From Nonomuraea soli (GTDB taxonomy: Bacteria > Actinomycetota > Actinomycetes > Streptosporangiales > Streptosporangiaceae), in NCBI RefSeq assembly GCF_013761175.1, contig NZ_JACDUR010000003.1, positions 186,001-250,000 of the forward strand: a DNA stretch of 64,000 nucleotides, given 5' to 3'. Each line of letters begins with the position of its first letter. Within the stretch, counting starts at the first letter, position 1. The position numbers were made by a program, and so were the translations under genes. Below, piece by piece: positions 41,674 to 48,881 of this stretch. The notes below the pieces were generated by a model. The model searched no databases and had not been told where the DNA came from. It was given only the letters and a program-made list of their open reading frames with translations.

Positions 41674-43379
41674 GGCACCGCCCGGCGGAGCGCGGCCCGG
41701 CGAGCCTGCGAGAGCGGCACGCTGACGCGGGTCAGCCCGTGCAGGCGCCGTCCCGCCAGCCACGGCGGCAGCTCGTCCTCCGTCACGACCCACGGCAGCG
41801 CGGGATGTCCCTGCTCCACCCGGCAGCCCAGCCCGGTCAGCACCTCGACCAGTTCCGGCTTGGCCGCCGCGACGGCCTGTCTGAGCTCGGCCAGCACGTC
41901 GCCCTGGTCCAGGAGCCGCAGTGCCACTTCGAGCGACAGCGCCGACATCCCCAGCGGTGGCACGGCCTGCCGTACCGTCTCGGCGACGTCGGGCGAGCAG
42001 ATCGCGAAGCCCGCGCGCAGGCCGCCGCAGCAGTAGCCCTTCGACAGGCTGCGCAGCACGACGAGGCCGGGCATCCGGGTGGTCAGCGGCACCACGCTGG
42101 ACTCCGGGCCCAGGTAGCCGGCGCACGCCTCGTCGACGACGAGCATGCCGCCCGCCGAGCTGGCCGCCCGCGCCAGCTCGGCCACCTGGGCGACGGGCAG
42201 CACGTCGCCGCGTACGCTCGGCCGTTCGAGCAGGATCGTCGTCGGCCGCTCGCTGGCCACGTCCTGGTCCGGCGCGTACACGCGCAGTTCGGCGCCGCGC
42301 TGCGCCGACCAGGCGGGCAGGTCGGGGTGGGCGTGCGCGGTGTGCAGGAGCCTGCCGGGACCCGCCAGCGCGTGGAGCAGGCCCGTCGTGCCCGCGCCGG
42401 TCACCACCTGGCTGGGCAGGAGTGACACGCCGAAGTGGCGGGAGAGCACGGGGGTGGCGCGGGCCGAGCCGTACGGATCGTCCAGCGTGTAGGCGCGGGA
42501 GGGCTCCCTGGGGTCGCCGACGTCGGCCCAGGCGCTGTCGATCGCGCCGCGAACGAAGTCGATCTCGTCGGGAGCCCACCGCAGGTCCACCTCCGCGCTG
42601 CTGCCGCGGTGCCCCAGGACGGCGGGGCGCGGGCGCGGAGCGGCGACGGCCAGGAGCTGGACGTAGCGGGTCTCCGGCCGCACGGGTGCGCCCACCTCGA
42701 AGTCGGCGTCCGCGCGCAGCACGTCGAAGCCCGCCGCCCTGACCAGTGCCACGACCTCGCTCGGCAGGTAGAGCCTGACGTCGTCACGCAGGACGGCGAC
42801 GCGGCCGTCGGCGTGCGTGACGCGCAGCTCGCCGCGGCTGCGCCCGTCGAGCGGGTCGTAGCTGCGCCGGAAGTCGAAGGTGTCGCCCTCGGCCTCGAAC
42901 CGGTCCTCGGCCCGGTACTGGCGCAGGATGGCGGCGACGTTCGAGTGGTCGAGCACGAGCAACCCGCCCGGCACCAGCCGCTCGCGCACCCGCCGCAGGA
43001 GGGCGAGCTGCTCGTCGTCGCGTCCCCAGCCGAAGGCCTGCACGCAGATCGCCGCGTCGGCCTCCGGGAGCTCGACCCGCTCCAGCAGGTCGCCCTCGAC
43101 CAGGCCGACCCTCACGCCTTCGCGATCCGCCGCCGACCTGGCCTCCTCCAGCGCCCAGGCGCAGATGTCGACCCCGGTGACCCGGTAGCCGTGGCGGGCC
43201 AGGCCCACCGCGTGCCTGCCGATGCCGCACCCGAGATCGAGCACCCTGCGGCCGGGCGCGTGCTCGCCCAGGGCCTCCAGCAGGTAGGCGGTCTCGGCTT
43301 CCGTGCGCTCGCCGGTGTACTCGTGCCGGGCGAAGCTCCAGTATTCGGAGGTGAAGTAGTCGGCGTACCAGCGGATCAC
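41670..43379 (-). CDS. Methyltransferase-aminotransferase fusion protein
   Basis: 569 aa. Residues 1-~245 are a class I SAM methyltransferase ('RVLDLGCGIGRHAVGLA' ~44, 'VTGVDICAWALEEAR', 'AAICVQAFGWGRDD'). Residues ~250-569 are a HisC-like PLP aminotransferase ('VVTGAGTTGLLHAL', 'VVDEACAGYLG' with the PLP Asp, 'LRSLSKGYCCGGLRAGF' with the Schiff-base Lys in SLSK). The GTG overlaps the stop of the PP-loop gene by four bases. The fusion suggests two successive steps on one substrate, such as methylation of a 2-keto acid followed by transamination, giving a C-methylated amino acid; that order is inference. Confidence 0.8.
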   Translation of the reverse strand: MIRWYADYFTSEYWSFARHEYTGERTEAETAYLLEALGEHAPGRRVLDLGCGIGRHAVGLARHGYRVTGVDICAWALEEARSAADREGVRVGLVEGDLLERVELPEADAAICVQAFGWGRDDEQLALLRRVRERLVPGGLLVLDHSNVAAILRQYRAEDRFEAEGDTFDFRRSYDPLDGRSRGELRVTHADGRVAVLRDDVRLYLPSEVVALVRAAGFDVLRADADFEVGAPVRPETRYVQLLAVAAPRPRPAVLGHRGSSAEVDLRWAPDEIDFVRGAIDSAWADVGDPREPSRAYTLDDPYGSARATPVLSRHFGVSLLPSQVVTGAGTTGLLHALAGPGRLLHTAHAHPDLPAWSAQRGAELRVYAPDQDVASERPTTILLERPSVRGDVLPVAQVAELARAASSAGGMLVVDEACAGYLGPESSVVPLTTRMPGLVVLRSLSKGYCCGGLRAGFAICSPDVAETVRQAVPPLGMSALSLEVALRLLDQGDVLAELRQAVAAAKPELVEVLTGLGCRVEQGHPALPWVVTEDELPPWLAGRRLHGLTRVSVPLSQARRAALRRAVP

Positions 43380-44599
43380 GCGAACTCCTGTCGCGCGAAG
43401 AAGTCGCACACGTCGCAGATGTCGACGGGGTTGCGCACGCCCTCCTGCGCGACGTAGACGCCCTCGCAGACCCGGCACTTCTCCTCGACCAGCGGGAACA
43501 TGTAGCGCTGCATCGTGGAGAACGACTCGAACAGGTAGTAGTCGATGCCGGGCCACAGGCCGTACAGGTGGTCGGCCATGGCGTAGGCCATCGAGCGCTC
43601 CTGCGGTCCCGTCGTGAAGCGGCCAGGGGTGCCCTGGCGGTTCAGCTCGGGGGCGACGAGCTCCAGGTAGATCGTCAGCTCCTTCTTGGGGATGCGGTAG
43701 AGCGGGAAGATGTAGCGCAGGGCGCCGATCTGCCTGACCGGGATGCCGCCCATCCTGAACCCGCTGGTGATCCAGGTGACCATGCTGGCCACCAGGTCGT
43801 CGGCGTTGAATCCGAACGCGACGGTCCCGGCTCCGATGCGTTCGGCGTGATCCTCCAGCATGCGGCGCAGCACCTGGTGGCCCACGACCATGTTGAGGTG
43901 GCTGCGGTCGCCGCCGACCACCTCGTTCATCGCCGATACGAAAGGCCGGCGGAGCTTGAAGACCCGCTCGATGTCGGAGGCGTCGACGATGGCCTGGTCG
44001 ATGCCGAGTGCCTCCGCCGAGGCGCGGGCCGCGGCGAAGGTGGCCGGCTCCTCCCAGTCGGGCAGGCCGGTGATCGTCACCGAGGTCATCGTGAAGGCGG
44101 GCAGCCGGTGCTTGGTGCGTTCGAGCAGCTTCAGGAAGGCGACGCTGTCCCGGCCTCCTGACAGGCCGATGACGACGTTGTCGCCCTCCTGGAGCACGCC
44201 GTGGCTGAGCACGCCCTGGACGAAGGTCTCCTCGACGAAGCGGACGAAGCTGTTCTCGTCGAACTGCTCCACGCGCCGCTCCAGGCGGCCCTGGGTGTCG
44301 AAGAGGATCGACTTGGTGTAGATCGGGTCGGGCGTGCCGTACACCGTGGTCGCGGGCCTGCGGGTGACGTCGAGGTCGTAGTGGCGCACCTGGCGCAACT
44401 CGATGATGTCGTGCTCGCCGACGATCGTCGTCTCCTCGGGGACGATCTTCCCGTTGAGGGTGGTGATGACCGCGTTGACGGGGATGCCGTGGGCGGTCAG
44501 GACCTCCATGAGCGGCCGACCGGCGGCGGCCTCCAGCGTTTCGGAACCACCGACCTTGTTGTGGAAGACAACTCTGGCCACGACTTCCTCCCGGCTCAT
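43376..44599 (-). CDS. ThiS-like domain fused to PP-loop (TtuA/AANH-type) enzyme
   Basis: 407 aa. Residues ~8-75 form a ThiS/MoaD-type beta-grasp domain ('VNAVITTLNGKIVPEETTIVGEHDIIELRQ'). The rest is an adenine-nucleotide alpha-hydrolase of the TtuA family: PP-loop 'VVIGLSGGRDSVAFL' (SGGxDS, ~139), 'FGFNADDLVASMVTW', and a C-terminal four-cysteine site made of 'KCRVCEG' and 'DICDVC'. TtuA takes sulfur from a thiocarboxylated ThiS-like partner to thiolate tRNA; relatives make thioamides in natural products. Here the carrier is fused but lacks a free C-terminal Gly-Gly. It starts the operon, diverging from the GNAT gene. Sulfur insertion or amide activation on a peptide or amino acid is plausible. 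Confidence 0.75.
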   Translation of the reverse strand: MSREEVVARVVFHNKVGGSETLEAAAGRPLMEVLTAHGIPVNAVITTLNGKIVPEETTIVGEHDIIELRQVRHYDLDVTRRPATTVYGTPDPIYTKSILFDTQGRLERRVEQFDENSFVRFVEETFVQGVLSHGVLQEGDNVVIGLSGGRDSVAFLKLLERTKHRLPAFTMTSVTITGLPDWEEPATFAAARASAEALGIDQAIVDASDIERVFKLRRPFVSAMNEVVGGDRSHLNMVVGHQVLRRMLEDHAERIGAGTVAFGFNADDLVASMVTWITSGFRMGGIPVRQIGALRYIFPLYRIPKKELTIYLELVAPELNRQGTPGRFTTGPQERSMAYAMADHLYGLWPGIDYYLFESFSTMQRYMFPLVEEKCRVCEGVYVAQEGVRNPVDICDVCDFFARQEFA

Positions 44600-44640
44600 T
44601 CTTGTGCTTAATATCCTTTTACCGGCGACGAAAGGCGAAT

Positions 44641-45636
44641 ATGAGCCCGAGCCTGGACATTGGCATCATCACGTCAATCGACATCCTTGACGAGAGCGAA
44701 TGGGATGCGATTGTCTCGGCGTGCGGAGCGCCGGTTTTCTATCGGCACAGATATCTGCGGTCCTATGCGCGTTCGCCGTTGACGGCGGTGAAACTGTTCC
44801 GCTATTTGGTGGTGCGCGAGCACGGGCGTCCTGTCGCCGTCCTGCCGCTCTCGCTGATCGACGGCCTGGACCCTCTAGGCCAGCTGGGCGCCCGCTATCC
44901 GGTGACCGGTGCGGAGCGCGGGCTGCTGAGCCATGTCTGGCACTGCTACGACGCGTGGCTGCCCGGCGCCCGGCACCTGGCCGCCGTGGTCGAGGCGATG
45001 CGCGGGCTGGCCGTGGAGCTGGGGGCCGAGTGGTACGGCTTCGTCAACGTCGCCCATGACTCGCCGCTGCGCGAGGGCCTCATCGGGCTGGGCTTCCCCG
45101 CCGAGCACATCGAGGACAGGTTCCGCCTGGACCTGCGCGGGCTGCCCGATCCTTTCGTGCATGCCACCGCGAAGGCGCGGATCAACCTGCGGAGGGGGCG
45201 GCGCAGGGCGGCCGAGGCGGGTGTGTGGCAGCGTGTCGGGGTCGCGGCCGAGGCCGATCTGATGGAGATCGGCCGGTTGTGCGCCGTGACCGCGGCCAGG
45301 CACGGCACCGGAGGTTTCTACCCGCCCGAGCTGTTCGCCGAGTTCGTCACGGGGCTCGGCGACCTGGCGCTGGCCATCGAGATCCGCCAGGAGGAGCGGC
45401 TCATCGCCGCCGGGGTCGTGCTGCGCGACGGGCGCCGGTTCCATGCCTGGGCCTGCGGGGTCGACTACGACGTGAAGGGCGGTTTCAGCCCTTACGCGCT
45501 GCTGCACGCCGCGACCGCCGAACAGGCCGTCCACGAAGGGTGCGAGGTCCTGGAGGGCGGGCGGGGCAACGCGACCTTCAAGCTCAGACACGGGCTGAGC
45601 CGTCTGGGTCTCGACGCGTGCCTGCTGAGGGCGTGA
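44641..45636 (+). CDS. GNAT/FemAB-like acyl- or aminoacyltransferase
   Basis: 331 aa. A PF13480 (acetyltransferase 6, FemAB-like) pattern is present: 'LPDPFVHATAKARINLRRGRRRAAEAG' (about residue 170) and 'EERLIAAGVVLRDGRRFHAWACGVDYDVKGGFSPYALLHAATAEQA' at the C-terminus. Such proteins join an acyl or aminoacyl group (often from aminoacyl-tRNA) to an amine. The ATG at 44641 lies after AAAGGCGA and only 41 bp from the divergent ThiS-PP-loop gene, so both promoters are compressed into that gap. It is coupled to a second, similar gene. Confidence 0.75.
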   Translation: MSPSLDIGIITSIDILDESEWDAIVSACGAPVFYRHRYLRSYARSPLTAVKLFRYLVVREHGRPVAVLPLSLIDGLDPLGQLGARYPVTGAERGLLSHVWHCYDAWLPGARHLAAVVEAMRGLAVELGAEWYGFVNVAHDSPLREGLIGLGFPAEHIEDRFRLDLRGLPDPFVHATAKARINLRRGRRRAAEAGVWQRVGVAAEADLMEIGRLCAVTAARHGTGGFYPPELFAEFVTGLGDLALAIEIRQEERLIAAGVVLRDGRRFHAWACGVDYDVKGGFSPYALLHAATAEQAVHEGCEVLEGGRGNATFKLRHGLSRLGLDACLLRA

Positions 45637-46667
45637 TGCGGGTGACCGCCGGGTTCCTCCCGGCCGAGGGCCCGCTGTTCAGCTCGGGACGCTGGCTGGC
45701 GGCGATGGACGGGCGGGTGCCCGGCCTGCCGTACACCTTCGAGCGGGGCGGGGCGATCCTGCACGGGACCGTGGTCGAGCGGGAACGTCCGGGCGAGGTG
45801 TTCGACCTGCGCCACATCCTGACGGATGACACCCCGCAACTACCGCTGGCCGGCGCCACCAGGGCGGCGCGAGCCGGGGGCCCGGCCTGGCCCGGTTGCA
45901 CGCCGTACCTGGTCGTCATGTTGCCCGGTTACGAGTGCCACGCGCTCGGTCCCGCGGGCGACGACGCCGGAGCGGTGGCCGACCTGGTCGCCGAGATCGT
46001 CGCCTGGGCGCACGCCAGAGGGCTGCGGGCGGTGGCGTTCCTCTACACGCGCGGCCGTGCGCTGGAGCGGGCGCTGGAGGAGGGCGGTTTCACCGGGATC
46101 CCGATGTCGTACTCGTGCGAGCTCGTGCCGGGCACGCCCCTGCCGGCCCACCGGGCGAGCGAGGCCAGGCGGGAGATGCGGCGGCTGGCGGAGGCGGGCG
46201 TACGGCTCCGCATGAGCGACATCTCACGACCGGTCCCGGGGATGGTCGACCTGAAGTGCGCCCATTCCCAGAAGTACGGCGGCGGCACGGACCGCGAGGC
46301 CTGCACCCGCCGGCTGGAGGCGCTCTGCGCGGGCGGCGCCCTGCTGTTCAGCGCCGAGCTGGACGACCGGCTCCTGGGCTACGGCCTCTTCGTCGCCCAC
46401 CGGGGCACCTGGTACGCCGTCAGCACCGCCATGGCCTACGACGCGGCGCCCGCCAAGCACACCTACTTCGCCACCGTCTTCTACGAGCCCTCCAGGCACG
46501 CCGTCCAGGCGGGCGTCACCAGGCTGCACTACGGCCACGGCTCGTGGCGGGCCAAGCTGGCCAGGGGCTGCGAAGCTGTGGAGATGCCGGTCTGGGTGCT
46601 GGCGCTGGATCCCGAGCTCAAGCCGATGATCGAGTGGAGCGCCAGGACGACCGCGCTGTCAGCGTAA
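45636..46667 (+). CDS. Second GNAT/FemAB-like transferase
   Basis: 343 aa. Its ATG overlaps the previous stop (TGATG). It shows the split GNAT/FemAB arrangement, with 'VADLVAEIVAWAHARGLRAVAFLYTRG' in the first half and 'MVDLKCAHSQKYGGGTDREACTRRLEAL' and 'GVTRLHYGHGSWRAKLARGCEAVEMPVWVLAL' in the second. The HYGxGxxxxKxxRG core is typical for FemX/BtrH-like aminoacyl-transfer proteins. With the preceding gene it could add two residues to a peptide, or recharge a small-molecule amine. It converges on the NDK-like gene and overlaps it by nine bases; its TAA stop is read in the other strand as a TTA codon. Confidence 0.7.
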   Translation: MRVTAGFLPAEGPLFSSGRWLAAMDGRVPGLPYTFERGGAILHGTVVERERPGEVFDLRHILTDDTPQLPLAGATRAARAGGPAWPGCTPYLVVMLPGYECHALGPAGDDAGAVADLVAEIVAWAHARGLRAVAFLYTRGRALERALEEGGFTGIPMSYSCELVPGTPLPAHRASEARREMRRLAEAGVRLRMSDISRPVPGMVDLKCAHSQKYGGGTDREACTRRLEALCAGGALLFSAELDDRLLGYGLFVAHRGTWYAVSTAMAYDAAPAKHTYFATVFYEPSRHAVQAGVTRLHYGHGSWRAKLARGCEAVEMPVWVLALDPELKPMIEWSARTTALSA

Positions 46668-47501
46668 GGGCGGGAAGAGCATCGAGGTCTGGAGCACGGC
46701 GTGCTCCCACGGATCCACGCTCACCCCGTAGACCGCCAGCCTGGCCGCGGCCCTGCGCAGGTCGAACCGCTCGCCTCCTGGCAGGAACTCGCAGGCCAGG
46801 AGCGACGCCAGCGGATGCCCGCCGGGGAGCAGCGCCGCGAGCTCCGCGCCCGCGCCGTCCCTCGTCGAAGCGGCCAGCTCCGGGGCCAGCTTGCGTGCGT
46901 CCGCGTCGAGTTCGTGCCAGAGCGCGGCCACGACCCTGGATCGCAGGCCGCGGCGCACGTCGTCGAACTCCCTGGTCTCGCGCGGCAATCCTGCTTGGAG
47001 GAGCGCCACCAGGTCGCGGAGCGGTCCCTGGTCGCCGTCGAGCGGTGTGCCGTGGTCCTCGCCCATGAAGATGCCGGCCTCGTGCCGGGAGTCGTGCGGG
47101 CTGTCGGAGCTGTGCACCAGGTCGAGCAGGACGTTGATGCCGCGCAGGTCGCGCCGGATCGTGCCGGGCTCGGCCTGCGCCGGGTCGCTGGCGCCCTTCA
47201 GCTCGCGCAGCCGCCGGTGCGGCTCGGGAGCGGATGACCTGTCCTCTACCAGCAGGGCGAGGCTCGGTCCCAGGTCGAACACGACATCGACCTGCCGGTA
47301 GAAGTAGGCCTTCCATACGGAAGTGATCTTGGTTTCCTGGAAGGCGTCCTGCCCGGGCGGCCGGTGCCACAGCACCGCGTAGCGTGTCGGCTCGAACCCG
47401 TGCTCGTCCAGCCGGTCCAGGACCGGAGTGACCAGATGCCGCAACAACGCGTCGGGCGGAAACAGGAACAGGATCGTCCTGTCCCACACGATCTCGGCCA
47501 T
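46659..47501 (-). CDS. Nucleoside-diphosphate-kinase-like protein
   Basis: 280 aa. The first ~150 residues follow the NDK fold and order: 'RTILFLFPPDALLRHLVTPVLDRLDEHGF' at the start, then 'AEPGTIRRDLRGINVLLDLVHSSDSPHDSRHEAGIFMG', equivalent to PGTIRGDF...NVIHGSDSxESAxxEIxxFF with the phosphorylated His in VHSSDS. A four-residue insertion separates N from VH. The C-terminal ~130 residues are a helical domain I do not recognise. Codon 279 is TTA, beside the stop. It is the last gene of the NRPS/rSAM operon, directly behind two tiny peptide genes. It may phosphorylate or nucleotidylate a peptide intermediate, rather than act in nucleotide metabolism. Confidence 0.65.
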   Translation of the reverse strand: MAEIVWDRTILFLFPPDALLRHLVTPVLDRLDEHGFEPTRYAVLWHRPPGQDAFQETKITSVWKAYFYRQVDVVFDLGPSLALLVEDRSSAPEPHRRLRELKGASDPAQAEPGTIRRDLRGINVLLDLVHSSDSPHDSRHEAGIFMGEDHGTPLDGDQGPLRDLVALLQAGLPRETREFDDVRRGLRSRVVAALWHELDADARKLAPELAASTRDGAGAELAALLPGGHPLASLLACEFLPGGERFDLRRAAARLAVYGVSVDPWEHAVLQTSMLFPPLR

Positions 47502-47518
47502 CCGTCACTCCCTGATTT

Positions 47519-47581
47519 CTAGCCCTTGCGGGACTTCGTCACGCGCGGCCGCCTGAGCCAAATGATGCGGTTCCTGTCCAT
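47519..47581 (-). CDS. Tiny basic peptide B, MDRNRIIWLRRPRVTKSRKG
   Basis: 20 aa. The ATG has a GGGAG ribosome site eight bases upstream and the gene sits 11 bp after the stop of tiny peptide A, 17 bp before the NDK-like gene. It shares MDRNR at the start and an RRP motif with peptide A, so the two are tandem paralogues. It holds a single Trp and nine Arg/Lys. Real translation is supported by the ribosome site, tight operon spacing and duplication, but not by length. It is a candidate substrate for the neighbouring B12-radical SAM enzyme, halogenase and M16 peptidase. Confidence 0.65.
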   Translation of the reverse strand: MDRNRIIWLRRPRVTKSRKG

Positions 47582-47592
47582 GGTGTGCTCCC

Positions 47593-47643
47593 TCAGTTCT
47601 TCTTGGGCTTGGGACGGCGGGTCACACGACGATTGCGGTCCAT
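47593..47643 (-). CDS. Tiny basic peptide A, MDRNRRVTRRPKPKKN
   Basis: 16 aa, first of two tandem mini-genes between the M16 peptidase and the NDK-like gene. AAAGGA lies seven bases before the ATG. Nine of sixteen residues are Arg or Lys. MDRNR and RRP are shared with peptide B. A short AT-rich gap of 68 bp with a direct-repeat element lies in front of it, so it may have its own start of transcription. Such a small peptide beside a peptidase of the PqqF family and a RiPP radical SAM enzyme is a likely scaffold or substrate. Confidence 0.65.
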   Translation of the reverse strand: MDRNRRVTRRPKPKKN

Positions 47644-47668
47644 GACGGTTCCTTTCTGTCGCGAATAA

Positions 47669-47701
47669 TTCATCCTCACCGGATTCGCCGTCCATTCGCC
47701 G
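47669..47701 (-). promoter_or_regulatory. Candidate SARP-type direct repeat before the tiny peptide genes
   Basis: CGGCGAAT occurs twice on the minus strand (47701-47694 and 47690-47683), 11 bp start to start, followed after eight bases by GATGAA near 47674-47669. Repeats with an 11-bp period placed eight bases upstream of the -10 are the known binding arrangement of SARP activators. A SARP gene is present at 33440-36457. Confidence 0.5.
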
Positions 47702-47711
47702 GGGGCCGCTT

Positions 47712-48881
47712 TTATTGGCAACAAATCGCCACCGCGAACGGGCCTTTCGGAGAAGGAACCTCCGCCACCGATCCGATCGCCGCCAGCTCCGCCGGGAGCG
47801 TCCAGCCGGGGACGCCGGGCACCAGGGCGTGCTTGCCGTACAGCAGGGCCTCCTCCAGCGACTGCTCCGCCTCCAGGCGCATCAGCGCGGCCGCGCGGCC
47901 GGCGGCCCGGCGCACCTGCGCCGTCGTCCAGCGCGGCTCGGCCAGCAGCTCCGTCGCGCGCTCCACGACCTCGTCCACGTGCTCGGGCGCGGTCGCCAGG
48001 AAGACCCGCCAGGCCCCGGCATCGCGGTAGGGGGCGGCCACGGCCCACAGTTCGTAGCAGAGTCCCAGCGAGTTGCGCAGTTCCTCGGTGAGCAGCGCGG
48101 AGCTGGCTCCGGCCAGCAGTTCCATCAGCACCGGCCACGCGGGCGAGTCGCCGCACTCGCCGCCGATCACCACGCCCGCGGTGTCGGAGTTGAGCCGCAG
48201 GGTCTGACGGCCTCCCCTCCACACCGGCGGCGCCTGCGGCGAGGGCCGCCAGGCAGGCAGCGACGCGAGCGGGCCCTTGTCCAAGGTGCGCATCAGGTCG
48301 TCGGGGTCGGCGCCGCCGCACACCACGACCCCGGCGGAGCCCAGGAAACGCCGGTGGTGGGCACGCAGCGCGTCGAGCTCCAGGGCGTCGACCTCGTCGA
48401 GCGTGCCGCCGACGGGCCTGCCCAGCGGATGACCGGGGTAGGCGAGCTCGAAGAAGACGTCGTGGACGATGTCCAGGGGATCGCTGCCGGCCAGCCGCAG
48501 CTCCTCGCGGACCACCTTGCGCTCGGCCTCCAGCACGTCGGCGCTCAGATCCGGTTCCGCGAGAGCCCTGCCCAGCACTGCCAAGGCCCTTCCCGCCTCC
48601 TCGGTGGGCACCCGCGCGTAGAGGGCCAGGTGCTCGCGGCCGGTGATCGCGTTGGCCTCGCCGCCGAGCTCCTCCAGCAGATCGACGACCCGCTCGCCGC
48701 CGGCCAGCGGCGCCTGCATGAGGACGTGCTCCAGCAGGTGCGTGCCGCCCGCCGTACCCGGTCCTTCGTGACGGGAACCGGCTCGCAGCCACACGCTCAC
48801 CGTGGTCACGGCCGCACCCGGCCGGTGCACCAGCCAGGCGGGGGCGCCGCCCGGCGAGGGCACGTGGATCGGCCGGCTCAC
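47712..48881 (-). CDS. M16-family zinc peptidase (PqqF/processing-peptidase-like)
   Basis: 389 aa. The inverted zinc motif HxxEH is present as 'GGTHLLEHVLMQAPLAGG' (~55), with the third ligand Glu expected in 'LEAERKVVREEL' (~125). The size is that of one M16 half, as in subunit-type processing peptidases. In PQQ and related pathways an M16 enzyme frees a modified residue from a small ribosomal peptide. The GTG overlaps the nucleotidyltransferase-like gene by four bases, and the two tiny peptide genes begin 68 bp downstream. Confidence 0.85.
   Translation of the reverse strand: MSRPIHVPSPGGAPAWLVHRPGAAVTTVSVWLRAGSRHEGPGTAGGTHLLEHVLMQAPLAGGERVVDLLEELGGEANAITGREHLALYARVPTEEAGRALAVLGRALAEPDLSADVLEAERKVVREELRLAGSDPLDIVHDVFFELAYPGHPLGRPVGGTLDEVDALELDALRAHHRRFLGSAGVVVCGGADPDDLMRTLDKGPLASLPAWRPSPQAPPVWRGGRQTLRLNSDTAGVVIGGECGDSPAWPVLMELLAGASSALLTEELRNSLGLCYELWAVAAPYRDAGAWRVFLATAPEHVDEVVERATELLAEPRWTTAQVRRAAGRAAALMRLEAEQSLEEALLYGKHALVPGVPGWTLPAELAAIGSVAEVPSPKGPFAVAICCQ

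Noticed and set aside
47519..47643. The tiny peptide genes as chance ORFs
   Set aside because: They were considered chance because of length, but each has a ribosome site, they share sequence, and the operon spacing leaves room for nothing else, so they were kept with moderate confidence.
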